Part shown: positions 1 to 13,548 of the stretch, one piece after another
How the letters are laid out: each line of letters starts with the position of its first letter
Position numbering within the stretch: the first letter of the stretch is position 1
Assembly: GCA_026225395.1 (NCBI GenBank)
Contig: JAMFSR010000026.1
Location: 1 to 64,000, forward strand
Length of the DNA: 64,000 nucleotides
Origin: Granulicella sapmiensis
Lineage (GTDB): Bacteria; Acidobacteriota; Terriglobia; Terriglobales; Acidobacteriaceae
Direction: 5' to 3'
The notes under the pieces: model-generated
Told to the model about the DNA's origin: nothing
Seen by the model: the letters and a program-made list of their open reading frames with translations, nothing else
The model's database searches: none
Position numbers and translations under genes: made by a program

Positions 1-1
1 C

Positions 2-3000
2 GCGGGGAACGTCTATGTCGCCGATACCGGCAACAATGCCATCAAGAAAGTCCCGTACAGCGGAGGCAGCTACGGCACGCCGGTAACGTTGGGCAGCGGG
101 TTTTACCAATCCTATGGCGTGGCGGTGGACGGCGCGGGCAACGTCTATGTCGCCGAAACCGGCACCAGTGCCGTCGAGAAAATCCCGTATAGCGGAGGCA
201 GCTACGGCACACCGGTGATACTGGGCAGCGGGTTCAGCTATCCCTATGGCGTGGCGGTGGATGGCGCGGGCAACGTCTATGTCGCCGATACCGACAACAA
301 TGCCATCAAGAAGGTCCCGTACAGCGGAGGCGTCTACGGCACGCCGGTGACGTTGGGCAGCGGGTTTTACCAATCCCATGGCGTGGCGGTGGACGGCGCG
401 GGCAACGTCTATGTCGCCGATTTCGGCAACAGTGCCGTCAAGAAGATCGACTTATCGGACCCGCCCAGCCTGGCATTTGCTAACGCCGCGGTGGGGGATC
501 CCAGCAGCGACAGTCCGCAGACGGTGACGGTCTTCAACGACGGCAACGCAGCGCTAACATTTCCCGCACCGGCGTCTTCCGGGTCGTACAATCCGGGTCT
601 TTCTAATGGCAATTTTGTGTATAGCGGAAGTTCGACCTGCAACCAGATCGGTTCCAGCTCCAGCGCATTTAGCCTGGCCGCGGGCGCGAGCTGTACAGAG
701 ATTCTCAGCTTCAGCCCGGTGCAGCCCGGCTCAATCTCGGGCACGTTGACTTCAACCGACAACAACCTGAACGTGCCGGGATCGACACAGACAATTACAT
801 TGGCGGGAACGGCGACGGCGGCGACCGGCGTGATGGCGCAGACGATTACCTTTCCGCAACCCTTGACGCCAGCGACGGCTGGTACATCCGTAACGCTGAC
901 GGCGTCTTCCACATCCGGTCTGCCGATTCTTTACACGGTCATCAGCGGGCCGGCGACGCTTTCGGGCTCGACGCTGACCTACAGCGAGGCCGGTACGGTT
1001 GTTGTCGAGGCTGATCAATATGGCAACGACACGTATGCCGCGGCCGCTCCGGTGCAGGACACAGTCACGGTGACAGAGATGGCGAACGTGGGCACGACCA
1101 GCGGCACGCTGACGGCATTGGTTACGATCACGACGGCTGGCACGGCGAACGCAATCAAAGTGCTGACGCAGGGAGCGCCGAACCTGGACTTTAACTTCGT
1201 TTCGGGTGGCACGTGTGCGACCAGCGGAAGCTCCAGCATGTATGTGGTCGGGGCGACCTGCACGGTGGAATATGCGTTTTCGCCCTCGCATCCCGGGCCG
1301 CGGCTGGGCGGCATCACGTTGAGGAACAGTTCCGGCGCGGTGTTGGGTTCGGCGTATGTCTCGGGCACGGGCTTCGGGCCTCAGGTCACGTATAGGCCCG
1401 GTACGCAGATTACGCTGGCCAGCGGTTTCAACAAATCCTATGGGGTGGCTGTGGATGGGAGCGGGGACGTCTTCGTCGCCGATTACGGCAACAGTGCGGT
1501 GAAGGAGATCCCGTACAGCGGCGGCATTTACGGCACGCCGGTGGTGATAGGAAGCGGCTTCCACGCTCCCCAGGGCGTGGCGGTGGACGGCAGCGGTAAC
1601 GTCTTCGTTGCCGATACCTTCAACAATGCGGTGAAGGTGATTCCGTATAGCGGCGGTGGTTACGGCACGCCGGTGGTGATAGGAAGCGGCTTCAACGCAC
1701 CCTTTGGAGTGGCGGTGGATGGGGGTGGTAACGTCTTCGTCGCCGATTCCAACAACAACGCGGTGAAGGAGATTCCGTATAGCGGCGGTAGTTACGGCAC
1801 GCCGATGGCGCTCGGTAGCGGCTTCAGCCGTCCCTCTGGTGTGGCTGTGGACGGTAGCGGGAACGTCTTCGTTGCCGATACCTTCAACCATGTGGTGAAG
1901 GTGATTCCGTATAGCGGCGGTAGTTATGGCACACCGGTGGTGATAGCAAGCGGCTTCGATCCTTACGGCGGAGCTGTGGACGGGAGCGGTAACGTCTTCG
2001 TTGCCGATACCGCCAACAATGTGGTGAAGGAGATCCCGTATAGCGGCGGTAGTTACGGCGCGCCGGTGGTGATAGGAAGCGGCTTCAACACACCCCTTGG
2101 CGTGCTGGTGGATGGTAGCGGGAACGTCTTCGTCGGCGATACATACAACGGCCGTGTGGAGAAGTTAGACTTCGCCGATGCGCCGAGCCTGACCTTTGCT
2201 TCGACTTCTGAGGGTTACGTCAGCAGCGACAGTCCGCAGACGGTAACCATCGCCAACGATGGAAATGCACCGCTGACATTCCCGCTGCCGACCTCGGGGA
2301 ATAACCCGAGTTTGTCGTTAAATTTTTCATTAAGTGGCAGCTCGACCTGCCCGCAGGTGACCGCCTCCTCGTCTATGCCGGCAAGTCTGGCGGCGGGCGC
2401 GGTCTGCACGGACATCCTCAGCTTTGTGCCTACTACGACCGGATCGATCAGCGGCCAGTTGGTGTTGACCGACAACAATCTCAATGCCAGCGTCAGCCCC
2501 GGCACGATCCAGACGATCAGCTTGTCGGGAACGGGAACGACGCCTCCGGCGCCTGCTGTGACGGGAATTTCGCCGACGTACGGCCCGGCTGTTGGCGGCA
2601 CGAGCGTGACGATCACAGGCACTTCGCTGACCGGCGCATCGGCAGTCTACTTCGGCGCGACGGCGGCGACGGGCTTCACGATCAACAGCGATACATCGAT
2701 CACCGCAACTTCACCGGTGGGCGCGGGAGTTGTGGAGGTGACCGTAACGACGCCCGGCGGCACGAGTGCGACCGGCCCGGCGGACGAGTTCAGCTATCAG
2801 CAGACACAGACGATTACCTTTCCGCAGCCGGTGATGCCGGCGGTGGCGTTGAGCTCGGTGATGCTGACGGCGACGGCGGGCTCGGGATTGCCGGTGACGT
2901 ATACGGTTGTTAGCGGGCCGGCTACGATTTCGGACTCGACCCTAACGTACAGTGGGACGGGAACGGTGGTGGTAGAAGCAGACCAGGCGGGGAATGCCAT

Positions 3001-6000
3001 CTATTCGGCTGCACCCGCGGTGCAGGACACGGTTCTTGTGACGGCGACGTCAAATGTGGGCACGCCTTCGAGTACATTGACGGCGGTAGTGACGATCACG
3101 ACGGCGGGCATGGCGAGCGCGATCAACGTACTGACGCAGGGTGCGGTGACTGCGGAATTCACGTTCGTTTCAGGCGGCACGTGCGCGACTAGTGGAAACT
3201 CCAGTATCTATGTGCTCGGAGCGACCTGCACGGTGGCGTATGTGTTTACGCCTTCGCATCCTGGGACGCGCCTGGGCGGCATCACACTGACGAACAGCTC
3301 CGGCGTGGTGTTGGGAACGGCGTATGTCTCGGGTACAGGCGTCGGACCTCAGATTACGTATCTGCCGGGAACGCGGACTACGCTGGCCAGCGGGTTCCAA
3401 GAGCTTGCTGGTATGGCGGTAGATGAGAGTGGCAACCTCTTCGTCGCCGATACAATCAACAACGCGGTAGAGGAGCTTCTGTACAGCGGCGGCCATTACG
3501 GAACGCCGGTGATACTGGGCAGCGGTTTTAACCTTCCTCGGGGCACGGCGGTGGACGGAAGCGGGAATGTGTTCGTCGCCGATGTCGGCAGCAATTCGAT
3601 AAAGGAGATACCGTACAGCGCTGGCAGCTACGGCACGCCGGTGATATTGGGCAGTGGCTTCAGCAGTCCCTCTGGTGTGGCGGCGGACGGCAGCGGGAAT
3701 GTCTTTGTCGCTGATATGGGCAACAGGATGGTGAAGGAGATACCGTACAGCGGTGGCAGCTATGGCACGCCGGTGATACTGGCCAGTGGGTTCCGCAATC
3801 CCTTTAGTATGGCGGTGGATGGGAGCGGGAACATCTTCGTCAGCGACCCAACGGCCCATGCAGTGAAGGAGATACCGTACAGCGGCGGCAGCTATGGTGC
3901 GCCGGTGGCAATAGGCAGCGGTGTCGGTTTCCCCGTTGGTTTGACGGTGGATGCGAATGGGAACGTCTTCGCCGCCGATGGCGACAGCAATACAGTGACG
4001 GAGATCCCGTATCGTGGCGGCCGTTACGGCGCAGCGGTGACGGTGGCCAGTGGCTTCGACCAGCCCGAGGGCTTGGCGATGGATGGGAGCGGGAACATCT
4101 TCGTTGCCGATTCCGATCCAAACAATAGCCGCGTGGAAAAGCTGGATCTGGCCGATTCGGCAGCGCTGACGTTTGCTTCCACCAATGACGGCTTGACCTC
4201 AAGCGACAGTCCGCAGATGATCACGATCCAGAACGATGGCAACGCGGCACTGATGTTCGCGACCCCGGGGACCGGGACGAACCCGGCGATTTCGACCGGC
4301 TTCGCCATCGACGGTAGTTCCACATGCCCGCAGTTGACGGCAGGGAAGCTGGATCCCAACGCAGTGTGCACCGAGGTGGTCAACTTTGCGCCTAGTGGGC
4401 AGTCAGGTTCTGTGAGCGGATCATTGGTGAACACCGACAACGACCTGAACGCAAGCAATGCGACGCAGACGATCCTTCTCGCGGGTACGGCGGTACAGTT
4501 GACGCCGACGGTGAGCGTCGCGAATTTCACCATGCCTTACGGTTTCTCGTCTGCGACGCTGTCCGCGACCGTGACGTTCACCTCCGGCATGACGCCGACT
4601 GGAGCGTTCAGCTTCACGGTGGACTCAGGACCGTCCATAACGGCCACCTGCAGCGGTTCAACGAGCACGACAGAGACTTGCGTTGCGAACTATCCAACGT
4701 CGGGCTTCGCTTCGGCAAAGTCCGGGTCGGCAATCTATACGATTACGGGCACGCTGGCCGCTGACGGAAACTATGTGGCCGCTTCCAATACAAGCACGCT
4801 GACCGTGACGCAAGACACGCCTGTGGTAACAGTAAGCTCGTCTTCCATTAGCTATGGCGCGGGGAGCGCGGCGCTGATGGCGACGGTTACCTATAGCGGT
4901 TCCGCGGCGCCGAGTGGTGTTGTGAGCTTTACCGTGAACGGTTCTGCAACGGATGTTGGAACAGTCATCTGCACCGGTTCGGCTTCTCCGCTGACCTGCA
5001 CCGTAAGCTACAACAGCTCGACTTTGGCAGCGGGCAGCTATGGCATCGCGGTATCGGTTGCAGCAGACACGAACTATAACACCGCCAGCGGCGGCGGTAC
5101 GCTGACCGTCAACAAAGTGACGCCCACCTTCGGTGCGATGAGCTTCTCGCCGGCCGCGGCGGACCCTTATGGCGACGACCAGATCGTCACCATCCGAGAC
5201 ACGCTGGCCTACACCGGAGCGGCTGCGCCGAGTGGTGCGGTCACCTACCTCTTAAACGGTGTGAGCTACACGGCGAACTGCTCGGGAAGCGCCAGCCCGC
5301 TACCCTGCACCGTCTCCGTTCCAGCAGCAACAATTGCCGCGCTGTCCACAAATAGCTATACCGTAACGGCGGCTTACGCAACCGACACCAATTACACCGC
5401 GGCGACTGGAGGCAGCGGCACCTTTACGATCAGCAAGGCAACGCCTGCCTTCGGCACGATGAGCTTTTCCCCTTCGGCCACAGAGCCTTACGGCACAAGC
5501 CAGGCCATCATCCTTAGCGATACGCTGGCTTTTGCCGGTATTACGGCGCCAAGCGGAGCTGTGACTTACACGCTAAGTGGTGTGAACTACACCGCGAGCT
5601 GCTCGGGAAGCGCCACCCCACTTACCTGCACGGCGACGGTTCCGGCGGCGCCGATTGCGGATCTTCCTGCAATCGGCTACGCCGTGACGGCGGCCTACAC
5701 AGCGGACACCAACTACACCGCCGCCACTGGAAGCATCGGCACCTTTACGATCAGCAAGGAAACGCCTACCTTCGGGGCGATGAGTTTTTCCCCGTCGGCC
5801 ATAGAGCCCTACGGTACAAGTCAGGCCATCATCGTGAGCGACACCTTGGCCTACACCGGAGCGTCTGCGCCAGGCGGAGCTGTGACTTACCTGTTGAATG
5901 GTGTGAGCTACACAGCAAACTGTTCGGGAACCACGACGCCGCTGACTTGCAGCGCTTCAGTTCCGGCGGCGACGATCGCCGCTCTTCCTGCGAGCGGCTA

Positions 6001-9000
6001 TACCATAGCGGCGGCCTATACAACAGACACCAACTATACCGCCGCCACCGGGACCAGCGGTGCTTTTACGATCAGCAAGGCAATGCCTACCTTCGGCGCG
6101 ATGAGCTTTTCGCCATCCGCAACGGAGCCTTACGGGACAAGCCACGCCATCATCATTAGCGACACCTTGGCTTACACTGGAACGGCTGCGCCGGGCGGAG
6201 CTGTGACTTACACGTGGAATGGTGTGAGTTACACAGCAGGCTGTGTGGGAACCGCCAGTCCATTGATCTGCACAGCGACAGTCCCAGAGGCGGCCATTGT
6301 CGGGCTGCCCGCAACGGCTTATACGGTGACAGCGGCTTATGCAGCGGATACGAACTACACAACAGCCACCGGAAGCAGCGGCACCTTCACGATCGGCCAG
6401 GCCTCGCAGACGGTCACCTTCGGCCCGTTGATCTCGGTCGCCTATGGTGTCTCACCGATCACGCTCTCGGCGACTGGAGGCGCCTCGAATAACCCCGTAA
6501 CCTTCAGCATTACCTCGGGCGGGAGCTCCGGCAGTCTGAGCGAGACTAACAATAGCGTCCTGACGATCACCGGCGCGGGCAGCATCACCGTCACCGCCAG
6601 TCAGTCAGGCAATGCCAACTATGCGGCAGCCACCAATGTTCCACAGACGCTCGTTATCAACAAAGCAAACCCAATCTTCGGCACCATGAGCTTCTCGCCG
6701 GCTGCGACCGAGCCGTTTGGCACCAGCCAGGTCGCTACGATCAGCGACACGCTGACCTATGCCGGAGGCACCGCCCCCAGCGGTGCCGTAACGTTCACGT
6801 TGAACGGTGTAAGTTATACGGCTAGCTGCTCTGGCGCCGGCACGCCGCTGACTTGCACGGCGAACGTTCCGGCGGCGGCGATCGCTGCTCTGCCTGCGAC
6901 CGCCTACACCGTGACGGCGGCGTATACGGCAGACGGAAATTATGTAGCAACCACCGGAACCAGTGGAGTGTTAACCATCAATAAGACGGCGCAGACACTC
7001 ACCGGCTTTACAGCGTCGCCTGCATCGCCAGAAGCCTACGGCGTTGGCCCTATCACGCTCTCCGCGACTGGCGGAGCCAGCGTCAACCCGGTGACCTTTA
7101 GCCTTGATGCCAGCAGCACCGGAACCGGCAGCATCAGCGGCCCGATCCTTACCGTCAGCGGAGCCGGCAGCTTCGTCATCGACGTAAATCAAGCGGGCAA
7201 TGCCAACTACACAGCAGCCGCGCAGATCCAGCAGACCATTGTGGTCAACAAGGCAACACCTGCCTTCGGCAGCATGAGCTTCTCGCCCGCGGTGGCTGAG
7301 GCCTACAGTACAAGCCAGGCCATCACGATTAGCGACTCACTGGCCTACACTGGAGCCGCCGCGCCCAGTGGTGCTGTAATGTACACGTTGAACGGAGTTA
7401 GTTATACGGCAAGCTGCTCTGGCGCGAGCACACCGCTAGTCTGCACCGCAACGGTTCCAGCGGCATCCGTCGCCGCACTGCCGGCAAACGGCTATACGGT
7501 GACGGCCGTTTACACAACCGACACCAACTACGCCGCCATTACCGGAACCAGTGGAACATTCAACATTCACCAGACATCGCAGACAATCAGTTTCAACGCG
7601 CTCGCATCTCCTGTCACCTACGGCGTTTCACCATTTACGCTCTTAGCGACAGGCGGCAACTCCGGTAACACCGTCACCTTCACCATCGACGCCAGCAGTA
7701 CAGGAAACGGCAGTATCAGCGGCAATATGCTGACCATCACCGGCACCGGCACACTCATCATCGATGCGAACCAGGCCGGCAATGCCAACTACTCTGCTGG
7801 CACGCAGGTGCAGCGGACCATCGTTGTGAACCAGGCATCGCAAACAATTAACTTCACCGTACCCGCAACGCCTGTTGCCTTTGGCGTCTCACCGATCATT
7901 CTCTCGGCTACCGGCGGCAGCTCCGGCAACACCGTTACCTTCACCATCGACGCCAGCAGCACCGGAAGCGGCAGTATCAGCGGCAATACGCTGACAATCA
8001 CCGGCGCAGGCAACATCGTCATCGATGCCAATCAGGCTGGCAATGCGAACTACTCTGCCGCCACCCAGGTGCAACGCACGATCGTTGTGAACCAGGCATC
8101 GCAGACGATCAGTTTTAGCGCGCCAACGTCTCCTGTGATCTTCGGTGTCTCGCCTATCACACTCGTCGCGACCGGCGGTAGCTCCGGTAATACCGTTACC
8201 TTCACCATCAACGCGCGCAGTACGGCGACCGGAAGCATCAGCGGCAACATTCTTACCGTCACCGGCGCAGGCACTCTCATCATCGATGCCAACCAGAGCG
8301 GCAACACGAGCTACTCTGCTGCCACACAAGTCCAACGCACTATGGTCGTGAACCAGGCCGCGCAGACAATAAACTTCACTGCACCTACGACACCCGTCAT
8401 CTATGGCGTCTCACCGATCGCTCTTTCAGCCGCAGGCGGTAGTTCCGGAAACACTGTCATCTTCACCATCGATGCCAGCAGTACTGGCACTGGCAACATT
8501 AGCGGCACTATGCTGACCGTCAACGGTGTGGGTACTATCGTGATCGATGCTAACCAGGCCGGCAATGCCAACTACTCTGCTGCTACGCAGGTGCAGCGAG
8601 CTGTTGTTGTAAACCAGGCAGCGCAGTCGATTACCTTCACCGCGCCGACGACACCTGTCATCTACGGCGTTTCGCCAATCACGCTCTCCGCGATCGGAGG
8701 AGACTCGGGGAATGCTGTTACCTTCCGCATTACCTCTGGCGCAACTTTAGGCAGCTTAGGCGGGACGAATAACCACACGTTGACCATCACCGGCGCGGGC
8801 AGTATCGCCATCGCAGCCAGCCAGGCCGGAAACGCGAACTACAGTGCCGCCGCCGATGTTTCCCAGACGATCGTCATCAACCAGGAGACACCCACCTTCG
8901 GCGCCATGAGCTTCTCGCCGGCGGCGGCAGAGACCTATGGCACGAGCCAGATCATCACGATCAGTGACACGCTGGCCTACGCCGGAGGCACGGCGCCCAG

Positions 9001-12000
9001 TGGGGCTGTGACGTACACATTGAACGGCGTAGGTTATGCGGCGACCTGTCCTGGGAGCAGTACTCCGCTGATCTGCACCGCGAACGTTCCAGCGGTGGTT
9101 ATCGCCGCTCTGCCTGCGACCGGTTACACCGTGACGGCAGCGTATATGGCAGACGGAAACTACACGACTACCGCAGGAGCCAGTGGTGTCTTCACCATCA
9201 ATAAGACGGCGCAGATCCTCACCGGCTTTACGGCATCACCCGCATCGCCGGAAATCTATGGCGTTGGCGCTATCACTCTTTCGGCTACCGGCGGGGCCAG
9301 CGGCAACCCAGTTACCTTTAGCCTTGATTCCAGCAGTACCGGAACCGGAAATATCAGCGGCGCGACGCTTACCGTCACAGGAGTTGGCAGCCTCATCGTC
9401 GATGTGAACCAGACCGGCAATCCCAACTACACAGCAGCGACACAGATTCAACGGACCATCGTGGTCAACAAGGCGACTCCAGCGTTCGGCACGATGAGCT
9501 TCTCGCCGGCTGCAGCCGAGCCGTTCGGCACAAGCCAAATCGTCACGATCAACGACACGCTCGCGTATACCGGAAGCACTGCGCCCAGTGGCACTGTAAC
9601 GTACACATTGAATGGCGTAAGTTATACGGCGAGTTGCTCTGGGACTGGTATCCCGTTGACCTGCACCGCGAACATTCCAGCGGCAGTCGTCGCTGCACTC
9701 TCTCCCACCGGCTATATCGCTACGGCGGCTTATACAGCGGACATCAATTACGCAGCCACGATTGGAACCAATGGAACATTCACCATCACCCAGGCGTTGC
9801 AGACGATCAACTTCATTGGGCCTCTAACACCTGTGGTCTACGGCGTTGCTCCGATCACCCTCTCGGCCACGGGCGGTAGCTCCGGGAATGCGGTCATCTT
9901 TACTATCGATGCCAGCAGTACTGGAAGCGGCAGCATTAGCGGTACCACACTGACCGTCACCGGTGCGGGCACCATCGTCATCGATGCCAACCAGGCTGGC
10001 AACGCCAACTACTCCGCTGCCACGCCGGTGCAGCGGACCATTGTTGTGGGCCGGGCCGCGCCGGCGGTCACCTTTACCGTGCCCAGTCATACCTATGGCG
10101 ATGCATCTTTCACGGTGAGCTCGAGCTCGAATTCGACGGGCGCGTTCACCTACTCTGTTGTGAGCGGCCCGGCAACGATCTCCGGTTCGACGGTAACTCT
10201 GAATGGTGCGGGCACGGTGGTGCTGCAGGCGTCGGAAGCTGCCGACGCCAACTATACCGCAGCGACGAAGGACGCGACCTTTGCGGTCTCTGGGGCAACG
10301 CCGGTGATCACGTTTCTCGTGCCCGACCACACTTATGGAGATCCTCCGTTTACAGTCTCAGCGAGCTCAGACTCGACCGGCACGTTCACTTACTCTGTCG
10401 TGAGTGGGCTGGCAACGATCTCCGGTTCGACGGTAACTCTGAATGGTGCGGGCACCGTGGTGCTGCAGGCGTCGGAAGCTGCCGACGCCAACTATACCGC
10501 GGCTACGAAGAACGCGACCTTTGCGGTCTCAGCCGCGACGCCGGTGATTGCATTTACGGTGCCCAACCATACTTACGGAGACGTTCCATTTACGGTGAGC
10601 GCTACATCCAACTCGACCGGCTCGTTTACATACGCGGTAGTCTCCGGTCCTGCAACGATCTCCGGTTCCACCGTGAAATTGACAGGTGTAGGAACCGTAA
10701 CGTTGCGGGCCTCCGAAGCTGCCAACGCCAATTACACCGCTAATACAAAGAACGCCACGTTCACGATCTCGGCAGCGACGCCGGCAATCACATTCACGGT
10801 GCCGAACCACACTTACGGAGACACTCCATTTACAGTCTCAGCAAGTTCGAACTCTTCCGGCGCGTTTACTTATTCGGTAGTCTCTGGCCTAGCGACGATT
10901 TCCGGCTCGACAGTAGCTCTGACTGGTGCGGGAACGGTGGTGGTGCGAGCCTCGGAGGCAGGCGACGCCAACTACACCGTGGCCACGAAGGACGCAACCT
11001 TTTCAACCTCAGTCGCGACGCCAGTAATTACGTTCTCAGTGCCAAACCACACCTATGGAGACGCTCCATTTACAGTCTCGGCAAGTTCGAACTCTTCCGG
11101 AGCATTCATCTACACGGTTGTCTCGGGTCCGGTGATGATCTCTGGTTCGACGGTGACTCCGACGGGCGTGGGCGCTGTGGTTCTGCAAGCTTCTGAGATT
11201 GCTGATACTAACTATGCCGCCGGCGTTACCAACGCGACGTTCAACATCTTCGCAGCAACGCTGACAGCCACAGCGAACAATGCAACGCGCTATTACGGTG
11301 CGGCGAACCCCGGCTTTACTGGTTCAACCACTGGAGCCATGTATAGCGATACCTTTACGGAGAGCTTTACCACTACCGCAACAACGCTCTCGCCACCTGC
11401 CAGTTACACAATCACTCCCACGGTCGCGGGCCCGCATCTTGGGGATTATGCGGTTGCAACAATCGATGGAGTCCTGACAGTGACGCAAGCGCCCACCACT
11501 GCCAGCGTAAAAGTGAGCAACACCACCCTCAACCCAAATCAAGCCGTCACTCTGACAGCACAAATAAACTCAACCACGAGCGGCACGCCGACTGGAAGTG
11601 TAACGTTTAATGACAACGGCTCGCCGACCCAGACTGTTGCGCTGACGAGCGGCGGGGCAACGTACGCGACCGTACTATCGCCCGGGCTGGCGCATGCAAT
11701 TACAGTCAATTACTCGGGCGATACGAATTTCCTGTCGAGCGCGAGCACGGCTTCAGGAGTAACTATCACCGTTGCCCCACTCGAATTCACCGTCTCCACA
11801 ACCGCGGGTTCAAACGCGCAGACCGTGGCCCCAGGAGTGGCGGCAACGTATACATTTTCCATCTCTCCCAACTACACATCCTACCCCGGGCCGGTGAGCT
11901 TCACGGTGACGGGCCTGCCTCCAGGAGCAACGGCTACCTTCTCGCCGTCGATGATCCCTGCCAATGGTGGTATGCAATCAGTAACCATGACGATCCAGAC

Positions 12001-12292
12001 GCGCGCTCCATTCGCACACAATACAGGCGGCGCACTAGGACGGGGTATCCCAACCATGCTGGCCCTTCTGCTGCTGCCGTTTGCCGGTAGCCGCAAGCTG
12101 CGGCGGAAGATAGGAGCAAGATTAATTATGCTGGCGCTTTTACTCGCCGGCCTGGTCGGCGGGGTGGCAATAACGGGCTGTGGGACTGGCAACGGTTTCC
12201 TTTTGGAACAACCGCAGACCTACACCTTAACTATGACCGCCACCAGCGCAGGGTTGCAGCAAACTCAGACCTTTACTTTGATCGTGCAGTAA
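2..12292 (+). CDS. Giant NHL/Ig-like (MBG) repeat surface protein, 5' end outside window
   Basis: The reading frame is already open at base 2, so the true start lies upstream and at least 4096 residues are visible. Three blocks of NHL beta-propeller repeats (about 44 residues each, with [17 protein letters not shown] cores) lie at about bases 1-450, 1410-2170 and 3370-4140. Each is followed by a choice-of-anchor-D-like beta domain. An IPT/TIG-like domain lies at about 2560-2790. From about 4500 to 11250 there are many MBG/Ig-like repeats, ending in five copies of exactly 240 bp. An MBG-2-like domain and an Ig-like Big_5-type domain follow. Near the C-terminus two hydrophobic segments (about 12046-12090 and 12124-12182) flank an RKLRRK basic stretch, and a lipobox-like ITGC sits at the end of the second. 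The family is common in Acidobacteria and presumed to be cell-surface or secreted. Its ligand is unknown. Architecture is confident, function is not. Confidence 0.85.
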   Translation, partial: AGNVYVADTGNNAIKKVPYSGGSYGTPVTLGSGFYQSYGVAVDGAGNVYVAETGTSAVEKIPYSGGSYGTPVILGSGFSYPYGVAVDGAGNVYVADTDNNAIKKVPYSGGVYGTPVTLGSGFYQSHGVAVDGAGNVYVADFGNSAVKKIDLSDPPSLAFANAAVGDPSSDSPQTVTVFNDGNAALTFPAPASSGSYNPGLSNGNFVYSGSSTCNQIGSSSSAFSLAAGASCTEILSFSPVQPGSISGTLTSTDNNLNVPGSTQTITLAGTATAATGVMAQTITFPQPLTPATAGTSVTLTASSTSGLPILYTVISGPATLSGSTLTYSEAGTVVVEADQYGNDTYAAAAPVQDTVTVTEMANVGTTSGTLTALVTITTAGTANAIKVLTQGAPNLDFNFVSGGTCATSGSSSMYVVGATCTVEYAFSPSHPGPRLGGITLRNSSGAVLGSAYVSGTGFGPQVTYRPGTQITLASGFNKSYGVAVDGSGDVFVADYGNSAVKEIPYSGGIYGTPVVIGSGFHAPQGVAVDGSGNVFVADTFNNAVKVIPYSGGGYGTPVVIGSGFNAPFGVAVDGGGNVFVADSNNNAVKEIPYSGGSYGTPMALGSGFSRPSGVAVDGSGNVFVADTFNHVVKVIPYSGGSYGTPVVIASGFDPYGGAVDGSGNVFVADTANNVVKEIPYSGGSYGAPVVIGSGFNTPLGVLVDGSGNVFVGDTYNGRVEKLDFADAPSLTFASTSEGYVSSDSPQTVTIANDGNAPLTFPLPTSGNNPSLSLNFSLSGSSTCPQVTASSSMPASLAAGAVCTDILSFVPTTTGSISGQLVLTDNNLNASVSPGTIQTISLSGTGTTPPAPAVTGISPTYGPAVGGTSVTITGTSLTGASAVYFGATAATGFTINSDTSITATSPVGAGVVEVTVTTPGGTSATGPADEFSYQQTQTITFPQPVMPAVALSSVMLTATAGSGLPVTYTVVSGPATISDSTLTYSGTGTVVVEADQAGNAIYSAAPAVQDTVLVTATSNVGTPSSTLTAVVTITTAGMASAINVLTQGAVTAEFTFVSGGTCATSGNSSIYVLGATCTVAYVFTPSHPGTRLGGITLTNSSGVVLGTAYVSGTGVGPQITYLPGTRTTLASGFQELAGMAVDESGNLFVADTINNAVEELLYSGGHYGTPVILGSGFNLPRGTAVDGSGNVFVADVGSNSIKEIPYSAGSYGTPVILGSGFSSPSGVAADGSGNVFVADMGNRMVKEIPYSGGSYGTPVILASGFRNPFSMAVDGSGNIFVSDPTAHAVKEIPYSGGSYGAPVAIGSGVGFPVGLTVDANGNVFAADGDSNTVTEIPYRGGRYGAAVTVASGFDQPEGLAMDGSGNIFVADSDPNNSRVEKLDLADSAALTFASTNDGLTSSDSPQMITIQNDGNAALMFATPGTGTNPAISTGFAIDGSSTCPQLTAGKLDPNAVCTEVVNFAPSGQSGSVSGSLVNTDNDLNASNATQTILLAGTAVQLTPTVSVANFTMPYGFSSATLSATVTFTSGMTPTGAFSFTVDSGPSITATCSGSTSTTETCVANYPTSGFASAKSGSAIYTITGTLAADGNYVAASNTSTLTVTQDTPVVTVSSSSISYGAGSAALMATVTYSGSAAPSGVVSFTVNGSATDVGTVICTGSASPLTCTVSYNSSTLAAGSYGIAVSVAADTNYNTASGGGTLTVNKVTPTFGAMSFSPAAADPYGDDQIVTIRDTLAYTGAAAPSGAVTYLLNGVSYTANCSGSASPLPCTVSVPAATIAALSTNSYTVTAAYATDTNYTAATGGSGTFTISKATPAFGTMSFSPSATEPYGTSQAIILSDTLAFAGITAPSGAVTYTLSGVNYTASCSGSATPLTCTATVPAAPIADLPAIGYAVTAAYTADTNYTAATGSIGTFTISKETPTFGAMSFSPSAIEPYGTSQAIIVSDTLAYTGASAPGGAVTYLLNGVSYTANCSGTTTPLTCSASVPAATIAALPASGYTIAAAYTTDTNYTAATGTSGAFTISKAMPTFGAMSFSPSATEPYGTSHAIIISDTLAYTGTAAPGGAVTYTWNGVSYTAGCVGTASPLICTATVPEAAIVGLPATAYTVTAAYAADTNYTTATGSSGTFTIGQASQTVTFGPLISVAYGVSPITLSATGGASNNPVTFSITSGGSSGSLSETNNSVLTITGAGSITVTASQSGNANYAAATNVPQTLVINKANPIFGTMSFSPAATEPFGTSQVATISDTLTYAGGTAPSGAVTFTLNGVSYTASCSGAGTPLTCTANVPAAAIAALPATAYTVTAAYTADGNYVATTGTSGVLTINKTAQTLTGFTASPASPEAYGVGPITLSATGGASVNPVTFSLDASSTGTGSISGPILTVSGAGSFVIDVNQAGNANYTAAAQIQQTIVVNKATPAFGSMSFSPAVAEAYSTSQAITISDSLAYTGAAAPSGAVMYTLNGVSYTASCSGASTPLVCTATVPAASVAALPANGYTVTAVYTTDTNYAAITGTSGTFNIHQTSQTISFNALASPVTYGVSPFTLLATGGNSGNTVTFTIDASSTGNGSISGNMLTITGTGTLIIDANQAGNANYSAGTQVQRTIVVNQASQTINFTVPATPVAFGVSPIILSATGGSSGNTVTFTIDASSTGSGSISGNTLTITGAGNIVIDANQAGNANYSAATQVQRTIVVNQASQTISFSAPTSPVIFGVSPITLVATGGSSGNTVTFTINARSTATGSISGNILTVTGAGTLIIDANQSGNTSYSAATQVQRTMVVNQAAQTINFTAPTTPVIYGVSPIALSAAGGSSGNTVIFTIDASSTGTGNISGTMLTVNGVGTIVIDANQAGNANYSAATQVQRAVVVNQAAQSITFTAPTTPVIYGVSPITLSAIGGDSGNAVTFRITSGATLGSLGGTNNHTLTITGAGSIAIAASQAGNANYSAAADVSQTIVINQETPTFGAMSFSPAAAETYGTSQIITISDTLAYAGGTAPSGAVTYTLNGVGYAATCPGSSTPLICTANVPAVVIAALPATGYTVTAAYMADGNYTTTAGASGVFTINKTAQILTGFTASPASPEIYGVGAITLSATGGASGNPVTFSLDSSSTGTGNISGATLTVTGVGSLIVDVNQTGNPNYTAATQIQRTIVVNKATPAFGTMSFSPAAAEPFGTSQIVTINDTLAYTGSTAPSGTVTYTLNGVSYTASCSGTGIPLTCTANIPAAVVAALSPTGYIATAAYTADINYAATIGTNGTFTITQALQTINFIGPLTPVVYGVAPITLSATGGSSGNAVIFTIDASSTGSGSISGTTLTVTGAGTIVIDANQAGNANYSAATPVQRTIVVGRAAPAVTFTVPSHTYGDASFTVSSSSNSTGAFTYSVVSGPATISGSTVTLNGAGTVVLQASEAADANYTAATKDATFAVSGATPVITFLVPDHTYGDPPFTVSASSDSTGTFTYSVVSGLATISGSTVTLNGAGTVVLQASEAADANYTAATKNATFAVSAATPVIAFTVPNHTYGDVPFTVSATSNSTGSFTYAVVSGPATISGSTVKLTGVGTVTLRASEAANANYTANTKNATFTISAATPAITFTVPNHTYGDTPFTVSASSNSSGAFTYSVVSGLATISGSTVALTGAGTVVVRASEAGDANYTVATKDATFSTSVATPVITFSVPNHTYGDAPFTVSASSNSSGAFIYTVVSGPVMISGSTVTPTGVGAVVLQASEIADTNYAAGVTNATFNIFAATLTATANNATRYYGAANPGFTGSTTGAMYSDTFTESFTTTATTLSPPASYTITPTVAGPHLGDYAVATIDGVLTVTQAPTTASVKVSNTTLNPNQAVTLTAQINSTTSGTPTGSVTFNDNGSPTQTVALTSGGATYATVLSPGLAHAITVNYSGDTNFLSSASTASGVTITVAPLEFTVSTTAGSNAQTVAPGVAATYTFSISPNYTSYPGPVSFTVTGLPPGATATFSPSMIPANGGMQSVTMTIQTRAPFAHNTGGALGRGIPTMLALLLLPFAGSRKLRRKIGARLIMLALLLAGLVGGVAITGCGTGNGFLLEQPQTYTLTMTATSAGLQQTQTFTLIVQ
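10060..11260 (+). repeat. Five in-frame tandem repeats of exactly 240 bp
   Basis: Copies of an 80-residue Ig-like unit with a VPxHTYGDxxFTVS start recur at about 10080, 10320, 10560, 10800 and 11040. Copies 1 and 2 are nearly identical over bases 10171-10260 and 10411-10500, differing at one position in 90 (10216 against 10456). The other copies are clearly diverged. This points to a recent duplication or gene conversion inside the array. Confidence 0.9.
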
Positions 12293-12305
12293 CTATGGAA
12301 AACGA

Positions 12306-12929
12306 ATGACCATGCCTCAGTGTCGACCACGAAAATTCGCTTGTACGATCCTGATCGTCGCGGCATGGAGCTGGCTGCAGGGGGCTGGCTGGGCGCAAGC
12401 ACTCGATAAAAATCGGGAGGCGGATGTAGCGTTTACCTATGCTGCTATCCGTGCTTCAGAACGCAATACGACGAGCTTTTGGTTTCAAGGCGGCGCGGTG
12501 GAGTTGCATGCCCGCTTCTACCGCGGACTGGGCATGGCAGCCAGCGTTACAGGAATGCACGAGGGCAGTAACGGCAGCCTGATTGCTCCGCTCGATTTGG
12601 TCACCGTAGTGTTCGGACCGCGGTATACGTTGGGATTCCACAGGCGTGCATCGATGTTCACTGAAGGTCTAATTGGTGAGGCGCACGGATTTCATAGCGT
12701 ATTTCCCTTCGGTTCTGGTTCCGTTAGTAATCCCACCAACGGTACGACCGACAGCTCAACTTCGTTTGCCCTACAGGCTGGGGGCGGCTTCGATCTAAGA
12801 CTAACGCACCACCTCTCCGCTCGGGTTGTGCAAGCGGATTATCTTCGAACGCAACTCCCTAATGGCGCCAGTAACCTTCAAAACAATTTTCGCGTATCGG
12901 CAGGCTTTATTTTTAGATTCGCTCAGTGA
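12306..12929 (+). CDS. Outer-membrane beta-barrel protein
   Basis: This is a 207-aa protein with a signal peptide (basic start, hydrophobic stretch, predicted cleavage after GWAQA near residue 31). Alternating polar/hydrophobic strands and a C-terminal strand ending in FRFAQ are typical of small OmpA- or OprB-like barrels of Acidobacteria. It starts 13 bp after the stop of the giant repeat protein and is probably co-transcribed with it, so it could help anchor or export that protein (inference). Specific ligand or pore activity cannot be deduced. Central segments LVTVVFGPRYTL and LHARFYRGLGMAAS have the look of transmembrane strands with short turns. Confidence 0.65.
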   Translation: MTMPQCRPRKFACTILIVAAWSWLQGAGWAQALDKNREADVAFTYAAIRASERNTTSFWFQGGAVELHARFYRGLGMAASVTGMHEGSNGSLIAPLDLVTVVFGPRYTLGFHRRASMFTEGLIGEAHGFHSVFPFGSGSVSNPTNGTTDSSTSFALQAGGGFDLRLTHHLSARVVQADYLRTQLPNGASNLQNNFRVSAGFIFRFAQ

Positions 12930-13013
12930 CAAACGAACAGGTATTAGTCGATTCAAGCACTAATCCATAAATGCGTCTCACGTCAAAGTGCGTGAGCTCG
13001 TCAGAAAGGCTAT

Positions 13014-13424
13014 ATGTCTAATTCAAATATCGAAGTGATTGAAGAACTCTACGCGGCCGTTGCACGCGGTGATGGTCCGGCCGTCGTGGTTAACATGGAC
13101 CCTGAAATCGTTTGGAATGAAGCGGAAAATTTTCCATACGCCGATCGTAACCCTTACATCGGACCTGCTGCGATCGCTGAAGGTGTTTTCTTTCGTCTCG
13201 CCACCGAATGGGAAAACTTTCAGGCTCTTCCCGAACAGTTTTTCGATGCCGGCAGTGTAATTGTGACGACAGGCCGTTATCGTTCTGTGCACAAGTTGAC
13301 TGGAAAGTCACTCAATGCCCAATTCGCTCACATCTGGACCCTTCAGGACGGCAGGATTGTTCGCTTTCAGCAATACACTGATACAGCTCAGGCTAGCAAT
13401 GCCATAGAGAAGGAAAACGTATAG
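13014..13424 (+). CDS. NTF2-like / SnoaL-like protein
   Basis: This 136-aa protein has the cone-shaped NTF2 fold pattern. It has an N-terminal helix with VIEELYAAVARGD, then a W-containing strand (IVWNEAE), GPAAIAEGVF, and paired C-terminal strands FAHIWTLQDGRIVRFQQYTD. The family includes ketosteroid-isomerase-like enzymes and many proteins of unknown role, and no catalytic assignment is possible. There is no signal peptide, so it should be cytoplasmic. A weak purine-rich site (AGAAAGG) precedes the ATG. It stands alone between the barrel protein and the peptidase. Confidence 0.75.
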   Translation: MSNSNIEVIEELYAAVARGDGPAVVVNMDPEIVWNEAENFPYADRNPYIGPAAIAEGVFFRLATEWENFQALPEQFFDAGSVIVTTGRYRSVHKLTGKSLNAQFAHIWTLQDGRIVRFQQYTDTAQASNAIEKENV

Positions 13425-13548
13425 TTCGAGTCATGCGCAAGAATCAAGTGGATTGTGATGTCTCGCGACTCTCCCGCCAAGTATAGGAAACCGATGAGAG
13501 CACACATAGTTGTACGTCATTGAGCCGAACGTTACGAGGTAGTGAACC

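Noticed and set aside
409..1891. Long minus-strand reading frames opposite the giant repeat protein
   Set aside because: They follow from the biased codons of the repeats, lack signals and motifs, and mirror the repeat period.
1400..11250. Regular direct repeats that might suggest a CRISPR array
   Set aside because: The repeats are in-frame coding units without unique spacers of constant length.
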